From the NCBI GenBank assembly GCA_031287135.1, contig JAITTK010000070.1, positions 1 to 5,508 of the forward strand: a stretch of DNA of 5,508 nt. The letters run 5' to 3'. A program made the translations under genes and the position numbers. The notes beneath the pieces are model-generated. The model saw only the letters and a list, made by a program, of their open reading frames with translations. It did not search any database and was not told the DNA's origin. Source of the stretch: Candidatus Methanoplasma reticulitermitis (lineage in GTDB: Archaea; Thermoplasmatota; Thermoplasmata; Methanomassiliicoccales; Methanomethylophilaceae). Below, in pieces: positions 1 to 4,700 of this stretch (positions are counted from its first letter, which is position 1; every line of letters begins with the position of its first letter).

Positions 1-22
1 GGAACAACTGGGGGGATGCTGA
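1..22 (+). CDS. leuC: 3' end of probable leuC (isopropylmalate isomerase large subunit), partial
   Basis: Of the three forward frames at the left edge, the frame starting at base 2 reads Glu-Gln-Leu-Gly-Gly-Cys and stops at TGA (20-22). That stop shares its A with the ATG at 22, a TGATG junction typical of translationally coupled subunits. The large subunit of 3-isopropylmalate dehydratase (LeuC, 4Fe-4S enzyme) normally precedes leuD, so leuC is the natural guess. Only six codons are visible and none is diagnostic, so identity is inferred from context alone. Confidence 0.4.
10..15 (+). promoter_or_regulatory. Ribosome binding site of leuD, decides the start
   Basis: A run of six G lies six bases before the ATG at 22 but directly touches the alternative ATG at 16. 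Spacing therefore favours 22 as the leuD start. That start also gives the TGATG overlap with the upstream stop. Confidence 0.5.
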
Positions 23-507
23 TGGTAAAGATACAGGGAAAGGTTTGGAAGTTCGGAGACAACGTCGACACCGACCAGATAATACCCGCGGAACGCTTGG
101 TCTCTGCGAACCTGACACATTTGAACGATTACATATTCGAAAAGGTCAGGCCGGGGGTCGCACAGGAGATCGGCAAAGGAGACATACTGGTGGCCGGTAA
201 GAATTTCGGATGCGGGTCGTCCAGAGAACACGCTCCCCTGTCCTTGATACAAGCCGGATTCTCATGCATAATAGCGGAGTCCTTTGCGCGCATATTCTAC
301 CGCAACTCCATGAACATAGGGCTGTTGCTGATCGAATGCAGGACGGACATCGCGGAGGGAGACACCGTGGAAGTGTGCACCGAATGCGGCAAAGTCAAAG
401 AACTGAGCAAAGGGAAGGAGTTCGGGTTCCCTCAATATCCGCCGTTCATAACCCACCTGGTCGAATGCGGCGGACTCGTCAACATGATCAAGGAGGGTAA
501 GTTTTGA
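22..507 (+). CDS. leuD: 3-isopropylmalate dehydratase small subunit (LeuD)
   Basis: Small subunit of the isomerase that, with LeuC, converts 2-isopropylmalate to 3-isopropylmalate in cytoplasmic leucine synthesis. From the ATG at 22 the protein has 161 residues, the usual length for archaeal LeuD-type small subunits. The aconitase-swivel family motifs are in order: DNVDTDQIIP (13-22), the glycine-rich GKNFGCGSSREHAP (59-72) and IAESFARIFYRNS (84-96). An in-frame ATG six bases upstream (16) is possible but poorly spaced from the G-run. The stop overlaps the leuB start by four bases (TTGA). In methanogens a paralog of this family works with homoaconitate in coenzyme B synthesis. The substrate-specificity loop here reads RLVS (25-28), closer to the LV-type loop of isopropylmalate enzymes than to the LR-type of homoaconitase, but its first residue is Arg rather than the expected Tyr. 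The family is certain and the leucine assignment likely, helped by the adjacent leuB. Confidence 0.9.
   Translation: MVKIQGKVWKFGDNVDTDQIIPAERLVSANLTHLNDYIFEKVRPGVAQEIGKGDILVAGKNFGCGSSREHAPLSLIQAGFSCIIAESFARIFYRNSMNIGLLLIECRTDIAEGDTVEVCTECGKVKELSKGKEFGFPQYPPFITHLVECGGLVNMIKEGKF
490..497 (+). promoter_or_regulatory. Strong Shine-Dalgarno of leuB
   Basis: AAGGAGGG inside the last codons of leuD ends six bases before the TTG at 504. It is the strongest ribosome binding site in the window and supports the TTG as the true leuB start. Confidence 0.8.
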
Positions 508-1622
508 AACATCTCGCGATAATCCCCGGCGACGGAATCGGAAAGGAGGTCATAGACGTCGGAATGGAGGTCCTGGATGCAGTGAGCGAGATATCTTCTT
601 TCGATTATGACGGAGAACTTTTCGACATAGGGTCGGAAAGGTATCTCGGTACGGGGGAACTCCTTACGGATGAGGACATATCCTCCCTCAAGAAGAAGGA
701 TGCGATATATTTCGGGGCGATAGGGGACCCCAGAGTCAAACCGGGCATCCTTGAGCAGGGGATACTCCTCAAGATGAGAGCGGTCTTCGACCAATACATA
801 AACCTGAGGCCGGTGACATCCTGGTTCCCGCTCGTGCCTCTTAAGAGAGAGGTTCCGTTCGATATCCATTTCCTCAGGGAGAACACCGAGGATTTCTATA
901 TGGGTGCCGGAGGGACATTCGGCGGAAGCAGGAAGAATGCCTGCGTAAAGGTCAGAAGGGAGATGTACGATCTTGAGATGGAACTGAAGACCAAATCCTC
1001 CAACAACGATGATTTCGCGTTCGAGATCGGGTTGCTGTCCAGGAAAGGCATAACAAGATTCGCCGATTATGCATTCAATTACGCCAAATCGAGAGGCGAG
1101 AGCGATATCACCCTTGTCGATAAAGCGAATGTGTGCACGCATATCTACGGCCTGCAGAGGACCATTTTCGAAGAGAAGGCCGAAGAGTACGGGATGGGTC
1201 TGAAATTCATGTTCGTGGATGCCATGGCGATGGCGATGATCGTAAGGCCCGAAACGTTCGGGACCGTTGCGGTACCCAATCTCTTCGGAGATATACTTAC
1301 GGATCTGGGGGCACAGATCCAGGGGGGCCTCGGGATGGGGGGCAGCGGGAACATAAACCCGAAAGGGGTCAGTATGTTCGAGCCTATCCACGGGTCCGCA
1401 CCGGACATCGCGGGACAGAAGAAAGCGAACCCCATTGCGGCTGTCCTTGCCGCACAGATGCTTCTGGAGAACCAAGGTTATCCGGAAGAAGGGATGATGC
1501 TCCATAAATCCGTCAGATACTGTCTGGATAACGGGCTCACAACGCCGGATCTCGGCGGAAAACTCACGACCGACGAGGTCGGGAAAGCCGTTTGCCGATA
1601 CATTCTGAATCAGAAGACGTGA
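504..1622 (+). CDS. leuB: 3-isopropylmalate dehydrogenase (LeuB)
   Basis: NAD-dependent oxidative decarboxylation of 3-isopropylmalate to 2-oxoisocaproate, the step after LeuCD in leucine synthesis; cytoplasmic. The 372-residue protein is full length for the isocitrate/isopropylmalate dehydrogenase family. Visible landmarks are PGDGIG (8-13), substrate arginines in FDQYINLRP (95-103) and RENTED (125-130), the catalytic Tyr132 and Lys207 (VDKANV), metal-binding Asp239, Asp263 and Asp267 (VDAMAMAM, FGDILTD), and the cofactor loop EPIHGSAPDIAGQKKANP (293-310). The start is TTG at 504, supported by AAGGAGGG six bases upstream and by PGDGIG at the normal distance from the N-terminus. It overlaps leuD by four bases and ends one base before the next ATG. 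The FDQYINLRP and PNLFGDILTDLGAQIQGGLGMGGSGN pattern belongs to the LeuB/tartrate-dehydrogenase side of the family. Homoisocitrate dehydrogenase of coenzyme B synthesis is the main alternative, less likely beside a LeuD-type subunit. Confidence 0.88.
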   Translation: MKHLAIIPGDGIGKEVIDVGMEVLDAVSEISSFDYDGELFDIGSERYLGTGELLTDEDISSLKKKDAIYFGAIGDPRVKPGILEQGILLKMRAVFDQYINLRPVTSWFPLVPLKREVPFDIHFLRENTEDFYMGAGGTFGGSRKNACVKVRREMYDLEMELKTKSSNNDDFAFEIGLLSRKGITRFADYAFNYAKSRGESDITLVDKANVCTHIYGLQRTIFEEKAEEYGMGLKFMFVDAMAMAMIVRPETFGTVAVPNLFGDILTDLGAQIQGGLGMGGSGNINPKGVSMFEPIHGSAPDIAGQKKANPIAAVLAAQMLLENQGYPEEGMMLHKSVRYCLDNGLTTPDLGGKLTTDEVGKAVCRYILNQKT

Positions 1623-1623
1623 T

Positions 1624-1890
1624 ATGATGATCGCTCTCGACCTCCGTGCGGAATATCATGATGAGAGGACGGCGAAGGCTGTTTTCGATTCGATATCCCC
1701 GGACAACATAGGTTACGTCTCAACGGAGATCCGCGGTAAACAACTGATAATGAAGATGACGGCAGAGAGTGCGGGAACCCTCAGGAACACGGCCGATGAC
1801 CTCATGGCCTGCATAAAGGCCGCCGAGGAGTCTTCAGGCCTCGTCCCCGGCCCCGCTCCTGACCTTGACCGCGACTCCCTTTTTGAATGA
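1624..1890 (+). CDS. pcc1: Pcc1-like subunit of the KEOPS tRNA t6A complex
   Basis: Pcc1 is the small dimer-forming subunit of KEOPS, which with Kae1, Bud32 and Cgi121 transfers threonylcarbamoyl to A37 of ANN-decoding tRNAs. The 88-residue product shows the family outline: an N-terminal strand, a helix with AKAVFDSISPDN (17-28), a strand pair ending in GKQLIMKMTAES (38-49), then GTLRNTADDLMACIKAAEE (51-69), matching the conserved 'SLRATLNDLLR-xxxxAEE' helix of Pcc1. The start follows leuB by one base (ATGATG at 1624/1627; the first is used here, the second is equally possible). The Shine-Dalgarno is weak, so translation probably depends on coupling to leuB. Residues 71-88 lie entirely in the region antisense to the end of tgtA, have no obvious place in the Pcc1 fold and are rich in Pro, Gly and Asp. 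The gene is recognised by motif alone; no other KEOPS gene is in the window. Confidence 0.72.
   Translation: MMIALDLRAEYHDERTAKAVFDSISPDNIGYVSTEIRGKQLIMKMTAESAGTLRNTADDLMACIKAAEESSGLVPGPAPDLDRDSLFE
1834..1890. other. Tail-to-tail overlap of pcc1 and tgtA
   Basis: The last 57 bases of pcc1 (+) and of tgtA (-) are the same DNA. The tgtA side encodes the final PUA strand (GVAVKVRSG), which is conserved in the family. The pcc1 side encodes the unconserved tail. There is no space for separate intergenic terminators; a T5 run at 1880-1884 on the + strand is the only termination-like signal near the end of the operon. Confidence 0.85.
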
Positions 1891-3762
1891 TTTGATTTCA
1901 TCCGCCACAAGGGCCATGCGGCCGGTGGCTATCACTTTATCCGATTTGTCTGTGACGATTACCTCCTCCATCGGCCTCAGGTCTTTGTCGCATTCCGTGA
2001 CGAATTGACAGAACACGTTCCTTCCTTCTGAAACGAAAGGCACGGCATCGTCCATGACCGCGACCCTCATGAACGGTGCCGGTATCGCGGATACTATCCT
2101 GTCCGCCCCCTCCTTCTTGAGGGTGTACAGGCCATCGCCCGCACGCATTGACAGTACATGTTCCCCGTCCGATATTACGTTCCTTATCTTCCCGGTCTTC
2201 CTGCTGATGACCAGATCGATCCTGCCTCTGAAAAGTGCTTCCGTGGCCTGGATACCGAACTGGTATCTGGATACCGCCTTGGCCCTTATCGTGTCGGGGT
2301 CGTGCTCTTCCGTACCGTCATCCGATACGTCATTACCGTTCACCGTCTCTGCGAACTTGCACTCCAGGAACCGCACAGTGAGGGATTCCGACTCCAGGAT
2401 CGTGTCCGTGTCTTCCATTTTCGGGAAAACGGACTGGGCGACAGGATAGACCTCATCCAGTTCGGCCGGGACGGGTCCGAACGGTGAAACAATCACCGGG
2501 GTGTATCCGGCTCTCCTGACTCTGTCGAAGTCCGCAGGTCTGGCCTTGCTGTATGGTTTGCTTCCCTCGTCGTAGAACAGAGCCGCTTTATCCGTCTCGG
2601 GGATGTATCTATCGACTATCCTTTCGGAATATCTTTTGAACACGGGTCTGCCACGGGTCTCGGCCCCTGTGTAGAACATTGCGCCGTCCCGGCTTATGGG
2701 ATCGTATCTTTCCATGAATTCCTGATGCTCCCCAAGCCTCCTCAGGGCATCGAGCATGGCGGGGTGTGCTCTGCATCTCATCTCCGCCAATTCCCAAAGA
2801 CGGCCTTCACGAACATATCTTTTCACAAGTGCCAGCTCCCCGGTTATCTGATACAGGTTGTGTCTTGCGATCGTTGCCGTCTTCTTCCTGTTATCCATTT
2901 TTTTCAGAGATTCGAGAGTGAGCCCGCGGCATGCCGGACAGTTGCAGTCGAGAGATTGCATATCCTGCAGGCGGTATGTGCCGTCGATGAACATCATCCT
3001 TTCATCCCTTGCGAATTTCGCGTAAGACGCGGAATCGAAGAGATCGCAGCCCATGAGTGTGGCCAGCGCAAGCATCATCGGGTGCCCCGCACCGAAAAGA
3101 TGGACCGGCCTGTTCGGGTTGAGTCCCTTTTTGGAAGAGAGTATGACGTCGACAAGCTCGAGATACCGGTACTGTTCCATCAGAGGCACGACCCCCCCTA
3201 TCGGATGCACATCGACATCCATGTCGGCCATCTTCCTGGCACAGTCCTCTCTGAGATCCGGGTATATCGAACCTTGGACGACACCGTTTATCATCATATC
3301 CCCTTTGATATCGCAGGCCTTCCCCGTCCTCCTGAGTGTGGTCACGATGGACTCGGCGGTCTGCTCCTTTGTCCAATACGGTTCGGTGAAGATATCGAGG
3401 ACCGTACCGATATCGGTCCCTATGCTTTTCTGGAACTCGACCATCTCTTCGTTGGTCACCTCCACCTCCCCGTACATATGGCTCTGGAATGTTCCGGAAT
3501 CCGTCATTATTATCCCCGGGAAATCCAGCATATCGTGGAGTCCGGCCTCCTGGGCTTTCGCCCTTAGTTCCGGAGTGTTCTTTATGATGTACGAGTTTGT
3601 TATGATGGCTCTGAACCCGAACTCGTCATAGAGTTCCCTCGGGGTCACGGTACATATTTTCGGGTTTATCACGGGAAGTAGCGCGGGAGTCTCCAGCACT
3701 CCCGACCGGGTCTCGAACCTGCCTATCCTGGCGAGGCCGTCTCTTCTTATTATCTCGAACAT
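1834..3762 (-). CDS. tgtA: Archaeosine tRNA-guanine transglycosylase (TgtA)
   Basis: Exchanges guanine-15 in the D-loop of archaeal tRNAs for preQ0, the first tRNA-level step to archaeosine, which stabilises the L-shaped fold. The protein has 642 residues from the ATG at 3762; a GTG immediately before it (3765) would add one. The N-terminal TIM-barrel carries MTDSGTFQ (86-93) with Asp88, the EVEVTNEEMVEFQKSIGTDIG segment (99-119), LFGAGHP (222-228) and the nucleophile candidate Asp243 in CDLFDSASYAKFARD. The zinc site is Cys273, Cys275, Cys278 and His301. Next come a C1-type domain (about 355-450, with SPFGPVPAELDEVYP), a C2 domain with SRYQFGIQATEALF and TGKIRNV (498-530), and a PUA domain from about 564, with VFCQFV, LRPMEEVIV and GVAVKVR. 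It is somewhat longer than the roughly 580 residues of the well-known Pyrococcus enzyme. Part of the extra length may be the acidic linker near 450-494. It follows the 104-residue gene by about 24 bases in the same direction and is probably cotranscribed. Confidence 0.95.
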   Translation of the reverse strand: MFEIIRRDGLARIGRFETRSGVLETPALLPVINPKICTVTPRELYDEFGFRAIITNSYIIKNTPELRAKAQEAGLHDMLDFPGIIMTDSGTFQSHMYGEVEVTNEEMVEFQKSIGTDIGTVLDIFTEPYWTKEQTAESIVTTLRRTGKACDIKGDMMINGVVQGSIYPDLREDCARKMADMDVDVHPIGGVVPLMEQYRYLELVDVILSSKKGLNPNRPVHLFGAGHPMMLALATLMGCDLFDSASYAKFARDERMMFIDGTYRLQDMQSLDCNCPACRGLTLESLKKMDNRKKTATIARHNLYQITGELALVKRYVREGRLWELAEMRCRAHPAMLDALRRLGEHQEFMERYDPISRDGAMFYTGAETRGRPVFKRYSERIVDRYIPETDKAALFYDEGSKPYSKARPADFDRVRRAGYTPVIVSPFGPVPAELDEVYPVAQSVFPKMEDTDTILESESLTVRFLECKFAETVNGNDVSDDGTEEHDPDTIRAKAVSRYQFGIQATEALFRGRIDLVISRKTGKIRNVISDGEHVLSMRAGDGLYTLKKEGADRIVSAIPAPFMRVAVMDDAVPFVSEGRNVFCQFVTECDKDLRPMEEVIVTDKSDKVIATGRMALVADEIKSFKKGVAVKVRSGAGDEA

Positions 3763-3786
3763 CACGCGGATGATACGGTCGCCGAA

Positions 3787-4101
3787 TTAAAGTATTCTGT
3801 CCTTCGTTATGTCCGCATACACCTTCGATATGGCGTTCTTCATGAGAACGTCCGGTATATCCTCAATTATATCCTTGTTCCAGTCGAGGGTCGGACGCCC
3901 CATGCCGAGGATCTTCACCTTGCCGTGGTCGCAGCTGTCCTCGGTCTCCAGCATCCTGATCTCCAGACCTTTGAGTATATCCGGTATGCTCTTGCCGTTG
4001 ACGAACACCATATTCTGTCCATCTGATTCCGTTTCTGTGAATTTAGAGGATATATCAGCCATCTGCATCTCGCAGACCAGTTCCCTCAGATAGTTCGACA
4101 T
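3787..4101 (-). CDS. Conserved-looking small protein of unknown function, upstream of tgtA
   Basis: I do not recognise this 104-residue protein with confidence. It is acidic and soluble, with no signal peptide or membrane segment. It has two cysteines (Cys10, Cys57), a strand-turn-helix-like VNGKSIPDILKG (34-45), and a C-terminal helix after IPDVLMKNAISKVYADI (82-98). The order 'VNGKxIxDxL ... Cys ... IPxxLxxxAI' faintly recalls the DUF2703 thioredoxin-like family ('INGRPIEDWL ... CC ... IPAELIxxA'), but the paired cysteines of that family are missing, so this is a lead only. The ATG at 4101 has a modest GGA upstream; internal ATGs at residues 12 and 14 are alternatives. The TAA stop lies 24 bases before the tgtA ATG with no other signal between them, so the two genes probably share a transcript. 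That makes a tRNA-related role conceivable but unproven. Codon use matches the neighbours, arguing that it is a real gene. Confidence 0.7.
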   Translation of the reverse strand: MSNYLRELVCEMQMADISSKFTETESDGQNMVFVNGKSIPDILKGLEIRMLETEDSCDHGKVKILGMGRPTLDWNKDIIEDIPDVLMKNAISKVYADITKDRIL

Positions 4102-4251
4102 GTCTTCCGTCGATTGCCTTCTTATGTCCCCTGTCTGCGGCGGCTCCGAGGACTATCTGTACTCTATGTCAATCCTGGCCATATGGTCTCGCATCGGTAT
4201 TATCGATTAAAAGCATATTGCACTGACAGCTTTATCATCAGTAAGAGTATT
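4102..4251. promoter_or_regulatory. Divergent intergenic region between the 104-residue gene and pth2
   Basis: This 150-base region separates two divergent transcription units and should hold a promoter for each. The AT-rich patch at 4202-4219 is the only TATA-like stretch. Read on either strand it gives a candidate box (TTAAAAGCATATT on +, CTTTTAATC on -). I see no tRNA, C/D-box guide RNA or clear operator. Confidence 0.5.
4207..4219 (+). promoter_or_regulatory. Candidate TATA box for pth2
   Basis: TTAAAAGCATATT lies about 33-45 bases before the ATG at 4252, which would put transcription start near 4240 and leave a very short leader. A second AT patch (CTTTATCAT, 4230-4238) would instead give a leaderless message starting at the ATG of 4261. 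The two cannot be separated by eye. Confidence 0.3.
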
Positions 4252-4641
4252 ATGCCGCATATGTTCCGTATCACCGGTTTGTGCGACGAAGAATACAAAA
4301 TGGTCATAATAATGAGGAATGATCTGAAGATGACCAAAGGCAAGATCGCGGCGCAGGCCGGACATGCGGCCGTGAACTGTGCCCTCAGCATCAAGAAGAA
4401 GGATCCGAAGACATTCGACAGGTGGACCATGACCGGCCAGACCAAGGTCGTGCTCAGGGTTGATTCGGAGAAGGAACTTTTTGAATTCAAAGCCATAGCC
4501 GATGCGCAGAACATAAACAACTCCATCATCTGCGATGCCGGGAGGACCCAGATAGAACCCGGCACGTATACCTGTCTCGGCATGGGCCCCGCCGCGTCAC
4601 CGGCCCTTGACAAGATCACCGGCGAGCTGAGGATGCTCTGA
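4252..4641 (+). CDS. pth2: Peptidyl-tRNA hydrolase, archaeal/eukaryal type (Pth2)
   Basis: Cleaves the ester bond of peptidyl-tRNAs that drop off the ribosome, freeing tRNA for reuse; cytoplasmic and unrelated in fold to bacterial Pth. The family signature is complete: EYKMVIIMRNDLKMTKGK (14-31 from this start) with the conserved lysines, AAQAGHAAV (33-41), a TKVVLRVDSEKEL strand-helix (64-76), DAGRTQIEPGT (95-105) with the conserved Asp and Thr, LGMGP (109-113) and DKITGELRML at the C-terminus. The start is uncertain. Candidates are ATG 4252 (129 residues), ATG 4261 (126), TTG 4279 (120) and ATG 4300 (113). The human enzyme also has EYK directly before the first strand, which argues against 4300. 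A longer frame back to 4114 exists, but residues upstream of 4252 do not resemble the family and would cross the promoter region. It is probably monocistronic, since a new TATA box follows it. Confidence 0.93.
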   Translation: MPHMFRITGLCDEEYKMVIIMRNDLKMTKGKIAAQAGHAAVNCALSIKKKDPKTFDRWTMTGQTKVVLRVDSEKELFEFKAIADAQNINNSIICDAGRTQIEPGTYTCLGMGPAASPALDKITGELRML

Positions 4642-4657
4642 TACCCTTATAGCACGC

Positions 4658-4665
4658 TTTTATAT
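4658..4665 (+). promoter_or_regulatory. TATA box of the surface-protein gene
   Basis: TTTTATAT, preceded by GC-rich bases where a BRE would lie, sits about 36-43 bases before the ATG at 4701. With the usual archaeal spacing of about 25 bases, transcription would start near 4688. It is the best promoter in the window and implies that the following gene is transcribed separately from pth2. Confidence 0.65.
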
Positions 4666-4700
4666 CCGCGCACGGGTTACCTTCTTCGGTCGGGGAGAAC

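Noticed and set aside
1301..1320. Perfect 7-bp inverted repeat (GGATCTG / CAGATCC, 6-base loop)
   Set aside because: It falls in the conserved metal-binding region of leuB (Asp267 onward), so the bases are explained by protein constraint. There is no T-run or other sign of a terminator or regulatory hairpin.
432..1505. A 357-codon open frame on the - strand opposite leuB
   Set aside because: It lies antisense to a complete, motif-rich leuB, is rich in His, Arg and Pro, and shows no recognisable domain. Its openness follows from the codon bias of leuB on the other strand.
2899..2905. Homopolymer of seven A on the coding strand of tgtA (possible slippage site)
   Set aside because: The run encodes Lys-Lys before Met and the frame is intact on both sides, with conserved TgtA sequence before and after. 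No frameshift is needed.
2725..3567. A 280-codon open frame on the + strand opposite tgtA
   Set aside because: It lies entirely inside the conserved TgtA catalytic domain, has His/Arg/Cys-rich unstructured composition and matches nothing I know. It is a codon-bias shadow.
4114..4251. N-terminal extension of Pth2 to the ATG at 4114
   Set aside because: The extra 46 residues do not resemble the family, would consume the only promoter space for both divergent genes and include the best AT-rich promoter patch.
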